A stretch of DNA of 64,000 nt from Winogradskyella epiphytica (GCF_003217215.1 NZ_QJTD01000001.1:868001-932000), one strand, 5' to 3'. Positions 1-8,668 are shown, numbered from the stretch's first letter. Made by a program: numbers and translations. The notes: generated by a model from the letters alone, not told the origin.

Positions 1-12
1 ACAAGTAAAACC

Positions 13-44
13 AAGCCTTTACAGAAATGTAGAGGCTTTTTTTT
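13..44 (+). terminator. Intrinsic terminator of a gene upstream of the window
   Basis: A 10-bp stem (14-23 with 28-37) closed by a GAAA tetraloop is followed by a run of eight T. No gene for it lies inside the window, so it probably ends a plus-strand transcript that begins before base 1. Confidence 0.8.
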
Positions 45-181
45 ATGATGATTTTTTTGTTTTTTCTACTTAATCACTTCTGGTATTACTAAAAAAAATC
101 AGCTTATAATTTTGGAGGAGCTTCTCTTATTATTAATATTGTGATTTTCAGTCTTTAAATTGTGAAATTTTAAATAAATAG

Positions 182-2281
182 ATGACAAAATATACTTTTT
201 GTGCCTTTTTGGCATTGTTTTTCGTTTTTTCTAATAATACTATAGCTCAAGTTCAATCTACTGATGAACTAGTTGTGAACGTAGAATTTCTCAATCCTTC
301 TTCTGAAATTAATGATGGAGTAGCTAAGGTTGAAGTTCAAGGCGGAAAACCTCCTTATCAGTATAAATGGAGTAATGTTGAAACCTCTTTGAAATCTAAA
401 GAATCTGATGGTTTAATTGAAGGTATGAAGCATTCAGTCCTTGTGAGCGATGCTAATGGAAATAGTGTTTCAAAAGAATTTAAAATTCCAGCCGAATCAA
501 TTACGGAAATTTTCAATAGTAAGGTACAGCCTGCTGTTGATGTATTAGGCGCTATTCTATTTTGGGACCCTTTTGCAGCCCTTGGAGTATACGACCCTGT
601 GGTTTATTCTTCTTCAATAAACATTAAGCTTCCTCTTAAAAATAAAGTTACCAACTTAGACTATGAAGTTGAGAAGTGGTTAGTTGCGGATGGTAGTTCT
701 GTTAAAAAGGGAGAAGACATCGTTGTACTTTTAAGTAATCAAAATGAAAAATCTACAGTAGTCGCTTTGGCAGATGGAACTATAAATCACATAACTAAAG
801 AAGGTGAATTTATTTCAAGAATACCTGAAACAGGCTCATTCAAAGCCCCACTTTTAGGAGTCATTAGTTTCGATTCCGCCAAACCACTTTTACATCCTAA
901 CGGTGAGGTTAAAACAAACACCATTCCTTTTATTGTAATTTGGCTTATCCTAGGTAGTATATTTTTTACACTTCGATTGAAGTTTGTGAATATTCGAGGA
1001 TTTAAACACTCTTTAGAATTAGCACGGGGTAAGTATGACGATCCAGACGCACCAGGAACAATTACGCATTTTCAGGCTATGGCAACGGCTGTTTCCGCTA
1101 CAGTGGGATTGGGAAATATCGCTGGAGTTGCAGTAGCAATTTCTTTAGGAGGAGCAGGTGCTACCTTTTGGATGTTTCTGGCAGGATTTTTCGGGATGTC
1201 TTTAAAATTTGCCGAATGTACACTTGGTGTTAAATATCGTTTTATAGATGAAGAGGGACGTATTTTCGGTGGACCTATGAATTATCTACGCTACGGATTG
1301 GAAAAACAAAACTTAAAGAAATTAGGTAAGTTTTTAGCTATCCTTTTTGCTGTACTTGGAGTAGGAGCTTCATTTGGAGGAGGAAATATGCTACAATCTA
1401 ATCAAGCCTTTAAAATTGTTTCTGAACAAATTCCATTTTTGCAGGGGCAAGGGTTTTGGTTCGGAATCGGGTTTGCGCTTTTAGTAGGAGCGGTAATTAT
1501 TGGTGGAATTAAGAGTATAGCTAACGTTACCGCGAAAGTGGTGCCTATTATGGCCATTTTTTATGTAGTAGGTTGTTTAGTTGTAATAGGATATCATATA
1601 GAATATATTGGAGGAGCTGTCCTTGCTATTGTTGATGGTGCCTTTTCTGCCGAAGCCTTAAAAGGAGGCTTTATTGGGGTGCTAATTATAGGATTACAAC
1701 GTGCAGCATTTTCTAGTGAGGCAGGAGTTGGATCTGCGGCAATTGCACATAGTGCCTCTAAAACCAATCACCCAATTGCTGATGGCTTTACCTCTTTAGT
1801 AGAGCCGTTTATAGATACTATGTTAGTTTGTACAATGACCGCTCTTGTGTTAATTTTCACCGGAATGCATGAATCTAATAGTGGATTAGGTGGCGTAGAA
1901 TTAACAGCCGATGCTTTTGGTTCTGTTGTGTCGTGGTTCCCTGCGGTTCTAGCTATAGCTGTTTTTCTTTTTGCATTCTCTACAATGGTATCGTGGTCGT
2001 ATTACGGTATGCGCTCATGGACTTATTTGTTTGGGAGAAGTAAAAAATTAGAGTTAGTTTATAAAGTCATGTATTTGGTATTTGTAGTATTAGGAGCTTC
2101 AGTTAGCTTAGGGGCGGTACTGAGTTTTGCTGATATGATGATACTAGCGATGTCTTTTCCTAATATAATTGGCTTATATATAATGGCCCCAGAAATAAGT
2201 GCCGATATGAAAGTGTATTGGGATAAATTAAAAACAGGTAAACTGTATATCAATCCAAAATTTATAAAATCTGATGATTAG
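182..2281 (+). CDS. Sodium:alanine symporter (AGCS) family protein with exported N-terminal domains
   Basis: Predicted inner-membrane Na+-coupled (or H+-coupled) amino-acid symporter. Residues from about 285 onward carry the AGCS signature (TAVSATVGLGNIAGVA and neighbouring glycine-rich helices), and many hydrophobic segments follow to the C terminus. The first 250 residues are unusual. There is a cleavable-looking signal peptide (1-22), a segment at about 50-65 with the GGKPPYQYKWSN pattern of SprB-type repeats, and a region at about 155-225 (DGSSVKKGEDIVVLL, then ADGTINHITKEGEFI) that reads like a biotinyl/lipoyl-type beta-barrel half. A hydrophobic segment near 245-265 joins this part to the transporter. 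Ordinary AGCS proteins have about 450-550 residues, so this one has an added extracytoplasmic portion. Substrate is inferred from family only. Confidence 0.88.
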   Translation: MTKYTFCAFLALFFVFSNNTIAQVQSTDELVVNVEFLNPSSEINDGVAKVEVQGGKPPYQYKWSNVETSLKSKESDGLIEGMKHSVLVSDANGNSVSKEFKIPAESITEIFNSKVQPAVDVLGAILFWDPFAALGVYDPVVYSSSINIKLPLKNKVTNLDYEVEKWLVADGSSVKKGEDIVVLLSNQNEKSTVVALADGTINHITKEGEFISRIPETGSFKAPLLGVISFDSAKPLLHPNGEVKTNTIPFIVIWLILGSIFFTLRLKFVNIRGFKHSLELARGKYDDPDAPGTITHFQAMATAVSATVGLGNIAGVAVAISLGGAGATFWMFLAGFFGMSLKFAECTLGVKYRFIDEEGRIFGGPMNYLRYGLEKQNLKKLGKFLAILFAVLGVGASFGGGNMLQSNQAFKIVSEQIPFLQGQGFWFGIGFALLVGAVIIGGIKSIANVTAKVVPIMAIFYVVGCLVVIGYHIEYIGGAVLAIVDGAFSAEALKGGFIGVLIIGLQRAAFSSEAGVGSAAIAHSASKTNHPIADGFTSLVEPFIDTMLVCTMTALVLIFTGMHESNSGLGGVELTADAFGSVVSWFPAVLAIAVFLFAFSTMVSWSYYGMRSWTYLFGRSKKLELVYKVMYLVFVVLGASVSLGAVLSFADMMILAMSFPNIIGLYIMAPEISADMKVYWDKLKTGKLYINPKFIKSDD

Positions 2282-2337
2282 TTGTTAAGAATTGCGACAT
2301 GTCTTAAAATTTAATACACTAAGAATGCTGTATCTTG

Positions 2338-2410
2338 ATTTTCAGCACTTAGTACTTAAGAGTGTCTTTTAAAATTATTAGTTACTTCAAAGACATTTAT
2401 TGCTGAAAAT
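2338..2410. repeat. Nested inverted repeats in the 300-bp gap 2282-2581
   Basis: The gap between the symporter and the 69-residue protein holds a 10-bp inverted repeat (2338-2347 with 2401-2410). This encloses a second stem (2361-2369 with 2389-2397, one G-T pair), so the transcribed strand could fold into a two-level hairpin. No T-run follows, so it is not an ordinary terminator. I see no ORF here. The role is unknown; it could be a 3'-UTR structure of the symporter mRNA. Confidence 0.4.
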
Positions 2411-2530
2411 AATTATATTTGTTATTGAGCTAACATAAAAATTGTAGGTGTTTTCCCAATTCAATCTTATTTTTTTTTTGCGTTTTATCGATAAAACTTA
2501 CCTTTCGTAGATGTTTTTTATCGTGATTAA

Positions 2531-2561
2531 TTTTGTTAACTCAGTTTTTTTTATAAATTTA
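2531..2561 (+). promoter_or_regulatory. Probable promoter of the 69-residue exported protein
   Basis: A TTTTG -33-like element (2531-2535) lies 18 bases before TAAATTTA (2554-2561), close to the Bacteroidota consensus TTG-N17-23-TAnnTTTG. The ATG at 2582 lies about 15 bases after the expected start point. Assigned by consensus only. Confidence 0.45.
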
Positions 2562-2581
2562 CACATTATCTAATATATAGA

Positions 2582-2791
2582 ATGCAGAACAATAAAATGT
2601 TAGCCTCAGCTTTGCTTTTTCTCGTAGGTTTCGCATCTATGTCTCAGAATGTTGGTGAAGGCGTGCCTCAACCACCAGCGCCACCGCCACCGCCGGGTCT
2701 ACCGATTGATAGTGGTATTGTCTTACTTATTGTTGTAGCATTGACTTACGGTGCCTACAAGACTTATCAGTTATCTAAAAAAACGGCTTAA
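2582..2791 (+). CDS. Small exported proline-rich single-pass protein (PID-CTERM-like)
   Basis: A 69-residue protein of three parts: a signal peptide (1-21, ending near SMSQ), a short proline-rich linker (PQPPAPPPPPG), and a C-terminal block in which GLPID precedes one hydrophobic helix and a basic tail (KTYQLSKKTA). The order GLPID-helix-YGAYK-basic tail resembles the small Bacteroidota proteins that carry a so-called PID-CTERM sorting-type domain; I make that match from memory. It has its own likely promoter. Its stop codon overlaps the convergent ribE stop in the shared palindrome TTAA (2788-2791). Function is unknown. It may be an envelope anchor or a substrate of a sorting enzyme, but nothing in the window shows which. 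Confidence 0.72.
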   Translation: MQNNKMLASALLFLVGFASMSQNVGEGVPQPPAPPPPPGLPIDSGIVLLIVVALTYGAYKTYQLSKKTA

Positions 2792-3378
2792 TTACGTAAT
2801 TCATTTAATCGAGTTACATACTTACCAATGACATCAAACTCTAAATTTACGGTATCACCGACTTTTAATGTTTTAAATGTTGTGTGTTTAAAGGTATAAG
2901 GTATAATTGCCACAGAAAAACTATTTAACTTTGAGTTTACGACAGTTAAGCTCACTCCGTTAACTGTTATAGAACCTTTCTCTATTGTAATATTGTTGAG
3001 CGCTTTATCATATTCAAAGGTGAATATCCAACTGCCATCTTCTTCAGTTACATTAATACAAGTAGCAGTTTGATCGACATGACCCTGAACAATGTGGCCA
3101 TCTAATCTATCACCAAGTTTCATTGCTCTTTCTATATTTACTAACTGACCTTCTTTGAGTGTACCAAGATTTGTCTTGTCTAAAGTTTCTTGAATCGCTG
3201 TGACAGTGTAGGTATCTCCGTCAATAGCAACAACCGTTAAACATACGCCGTTATGAGCTACACTTTGATCTATTTTTAATTCGTTTGTAATCGACGTGTG
3301 CATCGTAATATGTAAATTACTACCTTCTTTAACAAGATTGTTTATTGTACCCAAATCTTCAATTATACCTGTAAACAT
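2788..3378 (-). CDS. ribE: Riboflavin synthase, alpha chain
   Basis: Converts two 6,7-dimethyl-8-ribityllumazine molecules into riboflavin and the pyrimidinedione co-product, in the cytosol. The protein starts with the family hallmark MFTGIIEDLG. It consists of two tandem lumazine-binding barrels: VAHNGVCLTV in the first half is echoed by GSITVNGVSLTV in the second. At 196 residues it has the usual length. It stands alone here, convergent with the 69-residue protein and divergent from pdxA across a 261-bp spacer. No FMN riboswitch-like structure is visible upstream, so regulation by that route is not supported. Confidence 0.95.
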   Translation of the reverse strand: MFTGIIEDLGTINNLVKEGSNLHITMHTSITNELKIDQSVAHNGVCLTVVAIDGDTYTVTAIQETLDKTNLGTLKEGQLVNIERAMKLGDRLDGHIVQGHVDQTATCINVTEEDGSWIFTFEYDKALNNITIEKGSITVNGVSLTVVNSKLNSFSVAIIPYTFKHTTFKTLKVGDTVNLEFDVIGKYVTRLNELRN

Positions 3379-3584
3379 AAATTGTGCTTTATTTAGTTAA
3401 ATTTGCAAAGACAAAGTTAAGTCCAAATTATGAAATATAACTTTGTTCAATGAATATATAACGAGCGACTATATTTTTCAATTAAACGAAATTTTAGGAG
3501 CTTAAGTTTGAAATGAAGCATTACTAAAACAGTTGTGTTTATTTATTTAGGACTAATTTTCATTTGCCTTAAAGGGCGTAAGGT

Positions 3585-3600
3585 TGACCTTAATTGGTCA
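3585..3600. promoter_or_regulatory. TGACC inverted repeat in the pdxA upstream region
   Basis: The perfect arms TGACC and GGTCA are separated by 6 bases and are followed at once by TATAATTTA (3601-3609), about 40 bases before the pdxA start. The layout would suit a dimeric regulator bound across the promoter. It is a short palindrome in AT-rich DNA and could be chance. Confidence 0.25.
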
Positions 3601-3639
3601 TATAATTTATAGTATTTTAGAAAAAGTTAGCATAATCAT

Positions 3640-4680
3640 ATGAAACAAAAAGAATCGGTCATTGTTGGAATATCAGTTGGAGATCTTAATGGAATTGGAC
3701 CAGAAATTATTATAAAAGCTTATGAAGATCCTAGGACTTTAGAGCTACATACACCCGTTATCTTTGCTTCGGGTAAAATAATGCAGTTTTTTAAGAACCA
3801 CTTTAAGAGTAAAATTAATTTTTTCAATATCGACTCTCCTGATAAAGTAGTATTAGGAAAAGTGAATGTAGTTAATGTTTGGAACGAAGCTGTAAAAATT
3901 GATTTCGGAAAAGAAAATAAAAAGATAGGAGAATACTCAATTAAATCACTTGAAGCAGCAACTAAAGCTTTAAAGGATGGTGATATTGATGTTTTAGTAA
4001 CAGCCCCAATTAACAAGCACAATATACAGTCTGATAAATTTAATTTTCCTGGACATACCGACTATTTAGCAAAAGCATTAGAAGGAAAAAGTCTTATGTT
4101 TATGGTTTCTGATGCTTTACGTGTTGGATTGCTTACTGATCACGTTCCACTTAAAGATGCAAGTAATGCTATTACGGAAGAGCTTATTAAAGAAAAAGTG
4201 GCTACCGTTATAACTTCTTTAAAACAAGATTTCGGAATTAGAAAACCGAAAATAGCTGTTTTAGCCATTAACCCTCATGCTGGTGATAATGGTGTAATCG
4301 GTAATGAGGATGATACTATTCTAAAACCTACATTAGAAAAAATTAAATCTGACGGTAGTTTAGTTTACGGTCCGTATTCCGCTGATAGTTTCTTTGGGTC
4401 AAATACTTATAAAAATTTCGACGCGATTATTGCCTCATATCATGATCAAGGTTTAATTCCATTTAAGACAATCGCTTTTGGTCAAGGTGTTAATTATACT
4501 GCAGGCTTAAGTAAAGTAAGAACATCACCAGATCATGGAACAGCTTATGAAATTGCCGGAAAAGGTATTGCAGACGACAGTTCAATGAAACAAGCCATTT
4601 TTACAGCGATTCAAATTTTTAGGAAGCGCGAAGAATATGATTATTATAGTAAAAACCCTTTAAAAAAGGCTTCTCGATAG
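3640..4680 (+). CDS. pdxA: 4-hydroxythreonine-4-phosphate dehydrogenase
   Basis: NAD-dependent oxidation of 4-phosphohydroxy-L-threonine in the DXP-dependent pathway to pyridoxal phosphate. The glycine-rich N terminus (VGDLNGIGPEI, 13-23) and the divalent-metal histidines expected for PdxA are present: GHTDY (His139), the TDHVP motif (about His168), and the late YHDQGLIPFK motif. At 346 residues it is slightly longer than the E. coli enzyme. The next gene (DUF177) starts about 80 bases downstream behind its own -7 element, so the two may be separate transcription units although co-directional. Confidence 0.95.
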   Translation: MKQKESVIVGISVGDLNGIGPEIIIKAYEDPRTLELHTPVIFASGKIMQFFKNHFKSKINFFNIDSPDKVVLGKVNVVNVWNEAVKIDFGKENKKIGEYSIKSLEAATKALKDGDIDVLVTAPINKHNIQSDKFNFPGHTDYLAKALEGKSLMFMVSDALRVGLLTDHVPLKDASNAITEELIKEKVATVITSLKQDFGIRKPKIAVLAINPHAGDNGVIGNEDDTILKPTLEKIKSDGSLVYGPYSADSFFGSNTYKNFDAIIASYHDQGLIPFKTIAFGQGVNYTAGLSKVRTSPDHGTAYEIAGKGIADDSSMKQAIFTAIQIFRKREEYDYYSKNPLKKASR

Positions 4681-4729
4681 TTATAAACAAAAATTGTTGA
4701 TATCTAGGCTATAAATAATTAAAAATTTA

Positions 4730-4737
4730 TATATTTG
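4730..4737 (+). promoter_or_regulatory. -7 element TATATTTG before DUF177-rpmF
   Basis: An exact match to TAnnTTTG. With a start point expected about 5-6 bases downstream, an ATG at 4748 would leave almost no leader, whereas the ATG at 4760 would leave about 17 bases. This supports the downstream start for DUF177. No good -33 TTG is at the right spacing. Confidence 0.5.
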
Positions 4738-4759
4738 CAGGCTCAAAATGAGTGTGGCA

Positions 4760-5299
4760 ATGAAGGCATTAAAATCTTATACGATTCCTTTCGTAGGACT
4801 AAAAGTAGGAGAGCATCATTTTGATTATCAAATTGATAACACGTTCTTTGAACATTTTGAATACGATGAATTCAATGCAGTTGACGTAAAAATCGACCTT
4901 GTGTTAGTAAAGAAAGCAACTCTTTTAGAGTTCTATTTTAAAGCAAAAGGATCGGTAAATGTGAATTGCGATATTACAAATGAACCCTATGATCAAGCGA
5001 TTGATGACGAATTTAAATTAGTTGTTAAATTTGGTCACGAGTACAATGATGATAATGAAGACATATTAATTCTACCACATGGCGATTACGAAATTAATGT
5101 GGCACAGTATATATATGAACTTATTATTTTAGCGGTTCCTATAAAACGAGTTCATCCTGGTATAGAAGATGGCACATTGCAATCAGATATACTATCAAAA
5201 TTAGAAGAATTAAGTCCTAAGCAGGAATTAGAAGAAAAAACATCTGAGGATATTGATCCTCGTTGGAATAATTTAAAAAAACTATTAACGGATAAATAA
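4760..5299 (+). CDS. DUF177 (YceD-type) protein
   Basis: Conserved bacterial protein encoded next to rpmF (ribosomal protein L32); in other bacteria the family is linked to 23S rRNA accumulation, but its exact action is not settled. About 179 residues, acidic. Early motif is [16 protein letters not shown]; the centre has [18 protein letters not shown], which keeps one cysteine of the pair seen in some homologues. I choose ATG 4760 ([11 protein letters not shown]) because the promoter at 4730-4737 leaves no room for a leader before ATG 4748 and because flavobacterial homologues usually begin this way. The frame is open from 4748. rpmF follows after 8 bases, so the two are surely co-transcribed. 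Confidence 0.85.
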   Translation: MKALKSYTIPFVGLKVGEHHFDYQIDNTFFEHFEYDEFNAVDVKIDLVLVKKATLLEFYFKAKGSVNVNCDITNEPYDQAIDDEFKLVVKFGHEYNDDNEDILILPHGDYEINVAQYIYELIILAVPIKRVHPGIEDGTLQSDILSKLEELSPKQELEEKTSEDIDPRWNNLKKLLTDK

Positions 5300-5307
5300 C
5301 ATTTAAA

Positions 5308-5511
5308 ATGGCACATCCAAAGCGTAAAATATCAAAAACAAGAAGAGATAAAAGAAGAACTCATTACAAAGCTTCTGTACCTCAAATAGCAACTTGCCCA
5401 ACAACTGGTGAGCCACATTTATACCATAGAGCTCATTGGCACGAAGGTAAATTATATTATAGAGGTCAAGTTTTAATTGACAACTCTGTAGAAGAAGAAA
5501 CTGCAGCATAA
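5308..5511 (+). CDS. rpmF: 50S ribosomal protein L32
   Basis: A 67-residue ribosomal protein with the invariant basic N terminus [19 protein letters not shown]. It then has the [16 protein letters not shown] region, where one cysteine of the zinc-ribbon pattern of other L32 proteins remains. It sits 8 bases after DUF177 and is followed within 20 bases by an intrinsic terminator, which separates it from fabH although the gene order is the classic rpmF-fabH arrangement. Confidence 0.97.
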   Translation: MAHPKRKISKTRRDKRRTHYKASVPQIATCPTTGEPHLYHRAHWHEGKLYYRGQVLIDNSVEEETAA

Positions 5512-5531
5512 TTACTATGCGTGCATACAAG

Positions 5532-5559
5532 AAAACGCTCCTTTGTGAGCGTTTTTTTT
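5532..5559 (+). terminator. Terminator after rpmF
   Basis: A perfect 9-bp stem (5532-5540 with 5547-5555), a 6-base loop and a run of eight T (5552-5559). Confidence 0.88.
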
Positions 5560-5570
5560 ATTAATATTTT

Positions 5571-5598
5571 TTGCTTAGCACAAAAACCACTTACTTTG
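5571..5598 (+). promoter_or_regulatory. Probable fabH promoter
   Basis: TTG (5571-5573) lies 17 bases before TTACTTTG (5591-5598), one mismatch from TAnnTTTG. This gives a leader of about 85 bases before fabH. Its place just after the rpmF terminator fits a new transcription unit. Confidence 0.5.
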
Positions 5599-5688
5599 CG
5601 TTAATATTTGCCAAAAAACAATGAAAATTGATCGAAACACATCGGATTCCTCCAATTTTCTATATTTTTAATTTTCTAAATCCTAACA

Positions 5689-6684
5689 ATGAGTAAAATC
5701 ACAGCGGCAATTACAGCTGTCGGAGGCTATGTTCCTGACTTTGTTTTAACCAACAAAATATTAGAAACAATGGTCGATACCAATGACGAGTGGATTACCA
5801 CGAGAACTGGAATAAAGGAGCGTAGAATTCTAAAGGAGGAAGGAAAAGGAACTTCTTTCTTAGCAATTAAAGCTGCCGAGGACCTAATTCAAAAATCGAA
5901 TTTAGATCCAAAGGAAATAGATCTGGTTATAGTTTGCACTGCAACACCAGATATGAAGGCTGCATCAACAGCAGCATACACCGCTACTCAGATAGGTGCA
6001 GTTAATGCATTTTCTTATGATTTGGAGGCGGCTTGTTCTAGTTTCCTATTCGGAATGTCTACTGCAGCTGCATATATAGAAGCGGGCCGCTATAAAAAGA
6101 TTCTTTTAATAGGCGCGGATAAAAATTCATCATTTATAAATTATAAAGACAGAGCGACCTGTATCATTTTCGGTGATGGAGGAGGAGCTGTATTGTTTGA
6201 ACCTAATAACGAAAACTTAGGTTTACAAGATGAGATTCTGCGAAGTAATGGCGTCGGTAGAGAATTTTTACAAGCCACTTATGGTGGATCAGCTTATCCT
6301 ATAAATGAAAACACCTTCAAAGAAGGTAAACATTATGTCTTTCAAGATGGCAAAACAGTATTTAAAAATGCTGTGTTTAATATGGCTGATGTTACGGTAC
6401 GGATAATGGAAAGAAATAATCTTAAAAATGACGATATTCAGTGGTTAGCAGCACATCAGGCGAATAAGCGAATTATCGATGCTACTGCCAATCGAATTGA
6501 ATTGGAAGAATCTAAGGTTATGATGAATATTGAGAAGTATGGAAATACAACTTCTGCAACATTACCGTTATTATTATCAAATTATGAATCACAACTAAAA
6601 AAAGGTGATAATATTATATTTGCTGCCTTTGGTGGTGGATTTACTTGGGGCTCTATTTATTTTAAATGGGCTTATAATTCTTAA
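5689..6684 (+). CDS. fabH: Beta-ketoacyl-ACP synthase III
   Basis: Starts fatty-acid synthesis by condensing an acyl-CoA primer with malonyl-ACP. The triad is intact: Cys116 in EAACSSF, His256 in AAHQANKRI and Asn286 in KYGNTTSA. Length (331) is typical. Flavobacteria make iso-branched fatty acids, so branched acyl-CoA primers are likely; that is inference. accB follows 31 bases downstream and accC after it, placing primer condensation and malonyl-CoA supply in one unit. Confidence 0.96.
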   Translation: MSKITAAITAVGGYVPDFVLTNKILETMVDTNDEWITTRTGIKERRILKEEGKGTSFLAIKAAEDLIQKSNLDPKEIDLVIVCTATPDMKAASTAAYTATQIGAVNAFSYDLEAACSSFLFGMSTAAAYIEAGRYKKILLIGADKNSSFINYKDRATCIIFGDGGGAVLFEPNNENLGLQDEILRSNGVGREFLQATYGGSAYPINENTFKEGKHYVFQDGKTVFKNAVFNMADVTVRIMERNNLKNDDIQWLAAHQANKRIIDATANRIELEESKVMMNIEKYGNTTSATLPLLLSNYESQLKKGDNIIFAAFGGGFTWGSIYFKWAYNS

Positions 6685-6715
6685 TTAAAAACTAACTAAC
6701 AAATATCTAAATATT

Positions 6716-7198
6716 ATGGATTTAAAAGAAATTCAGAACTTAATCAAATTTGTCGCTAAGTCAGGCGCAAGCGAAGTTAAGTTAGAAATGGATGACGTTA
6801 AGATAACCATTAGAACCGGTTCAGAGAACGATACTACATACGTACAGCAAGTGCCAATGCAGGCAGCTCCTGTAATGCAACAGCAAATGCCAGCACAACC
6901 AGTTGCTCCAGCTCAAGAAGCACCGGCTACTCCAGCTGCTCCGAGTGAAGATTCAAAATACATCACTATAAAATCACCTATTATTGGGACATTTTATCGT
7001 AAGCCAGCTCCTGATAAACCTGTGTTTGTTGAAGTAGGTACTGATATAAAGGAAGGTGATGTTCTTTGTGTTATTGAAGCTATGAAATTATTTAACGAAA
7101 TTGAATCAGAAGTCTCTGGTAAAATCGTAAAAGTATTGGTAGATGACTCATCTCCAGTAGAATTTGATCAGCCATTATTCTTGGTAGATCCTTCATAA
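6716..7198 (+). CDS. accB: Biotin carboxyl carrier protein of acetyl-CoA carboxylase
   Basis: Carries the carboxybiotin group between AccC and the carboxyltransferase. The N-terminal helical part (1-40) is followed by a Gln/Pro/Ala-rich flexible linker (about 44-77) and a C-terminal biotinyl domain, with the attachment lysine in EAMKLF (Lys124). At 160 residues it has the usual size. A dispersed palindromic repeat lies in the 83-bp gap before accC, so messenger stability between the two genes may differ. Confidence 0.96.
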   Translation: MDLKEIQNLIKFVAKSGASEVKLEMDDVKITIRTGSENDTTYVQQVPMQAAPVMQQQMPAQPVAPAQEAPATPAAPSEDSKYITIKSPIIGTFYRKPAPDKPVFVEVGTDIKEGDVLCVIEAMKLFNEIESEVSGKIVKVLVDDSSPVEFDQPLFLVDPS

Positions 7199-7205
7199 CA
7201 ATTGA

Positions 7206-7247
7206 AAATTCCAATCCACAAATCCCAAAACCAAAATATTGGAATTT
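7206..7247. repeat. Palindromic repeat between accB and accC
   Basis: A perfect 10-bp inverted repeat (7206-7215 with 7238-7247; arm AAATTCCAAT) encloses a 22-base C/A-rich loop and is followed by a TTTGGTGCTTGGAA tail. The composition and layout are those of the small dispersed palindromes often found between genes in flavobacteria. Only one copy is recognised in this window, so repeat status rests on memory. Confidence 0.45.
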
Positions 7248-7281
7248 GGTGCTTGGAAAATGAATTTTTTAAAGAGAAGTT

Positions 7282-8634
7282 ATGTTTAAAAAAATATTAA
7301 TTGCCAATAGAGGGGAAATAGCTCTACGAGTTATAAGAACCTGTAAAGAGATGGGAATCAAAACCGTGGCGGTTTATTCTACGGCAGATGCAGACAGTCT
7401 TCATGTGAAGTTTGCAGATGAAGCCGTTTGTATTGGACCACCAGCGAGTAGTGAATCTTATCTTAAAATATCAAATATTATTGCAGCTGCAGAAATAACA
7501 AACGCAGATGCTATTCATCCTGGTTACGGCTTTTTATCTGAGAATGCTAAATTCTCTAAAATTTGTGAAGAGCATGGAATTAAATTTATCGGTGCGTCTG
7601 AAGAGATGATTAACCGTATGGGTGATAAGTCAAATGCTAAAGCTACTATGAAAGCGGCAGGTGTACCATGTGTACCTGGAAGCGATGGCATAATTGAAAG
7701 TTTTGAAGACTGTAAAAAAGTAGCCAAAACCACTGGCTATCCAGTTATGCTTAAAGCATCTGCTGGTGGAGGTGGTAAAGGAATGCGTGCGGTTTGGAAA
7801 GCAGAAGACCTTCAAAGTGCATGGGAGTCAGCACGATCAGAAGCTAAAGCAGCCTTTGGAAATGATGATATGTATATGGAGAAGCTCATCGAAGAACCTC
7901 GCCATATCGAAATTCAAATTGTAGGCGACTCTACTGGTAAAGCTTGCCATTTATCGGAACGTGATTGCTCTATTCAAAGACGTCACCAAAAATTAACTGA
8001 AGAAGTACCTTCTCCATTTATGACCGATAAATTGAGAAAGAAAATGGGTGAAGCTGCGGTTAAAGCAGCTGAGTACATTAAGTATGAAGGAGCAGGAACA
8101 ATTGAGTTTTTAGTTGATAAGCACAGAAACTTTTACTTTATGGAGATGAATACTCGTATTCAAGTAGAACATCCCATAACGGAGCAAGTTATAGATTTTG
8201 ATTTGGTTCGTGAGCAAATATTAGTGGCTGCAGGTGTTCCAATCTCTGGAAAAAACTATACGCCAAAATTACATTCTATTGAATGTCGAATTAATGCTGA
8301 AGATCCATTTAACGACTTTAGACCTTCACCTGGTAAAATTACAACACTTCATGCACCAGGAGGTCATGGTATACGATTAGATACACATGTTTATGCAGGT
8401 TATAGTATTCCTCCAAATTATGATTCAATGATTGCGAAGTTGATAACAACTGCGCAGACTAGAGAGGAAGCTATAAACAAAATGAAGCGTGCCTTGGACG
8501 AATTCGTTATAGAAGGTATAAAAACTACAATTCCATTTCATAGACAGTTAATGGAGAATCCTGATTATTTAGCGGGTAATTATACCACTAAATTTATGGA
8601 AGACTTTGAATTGACAAAGGAAACGGAAGAATAA
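7282..8634 (+). CDS. accC: Biotin carboxylase subunit of acetyl-CoA carboxylase
   Basis: ATP-dependent carboxylation of the biotin on AccB. The N-terminal pre-ATP-grasp fold begins [14 protein letters not shown]. The glycine-rich ATP loop [13 protein letters not shown] is at about 159-171. The catalytic region [16 protein letters not shown] is complete, and the biotin carboxylase C-terminal domain follows from about residue 335. At 450 residues it is full length with no fused carrier domain. A strong terminator comes 5 bases after the stop. Confidence 0.97.
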   Translation: MFKKILIANRGEIALRVIRTCKEMGIKTVAVYSTADADSLHVKFADEAVCIGPPASSESYLKISNIIAAAEITNADAIHPGYGFLSENAKFSKICEEHGIKFIGASEEMINRMGDKSNAKATMKAAGVPCVPGSDGIIESFEDCKKVAKTTGYPVMLKASAGGGGKGMRAVWKAEDLQSAWESARSEAKAAFGNDDMYMEKLIEEPRHIEIQIVGDSTGKACHLSERDCSIQRRHQKLTEEVPSPFMTDKLRKKMGEAAVKAAEYIKYEGAGTIEFLVDKHRNFYFMEMNTRIQVEHPITEQVIDFDLVREQILVAAGVPISGKNYTPKLHSIECRINAEDPFNDFRPSPGKITTLHAPGGHGIRLDTHVYAGYSIPPNYDSMIAKLITTAQTREEAINKMKRALDEFVIEGIKTTIPFHRQLMENPDYLAGNYTTKFMEDFELTKETEE

Positions 8635-8639
8635 TAAGG

Positions 8640-8668
8640 AACCCAAACTGCTAAGTTTGGGTTTTTTT
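8640..8668 (+). terminator. Terminator after accC
   Basis: A 10-bp perfect stem (8640-8649 with 8654-8663), loop GCTA and seven T. Ends the fabH-accB-accC unit. Confidence 0.9.
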
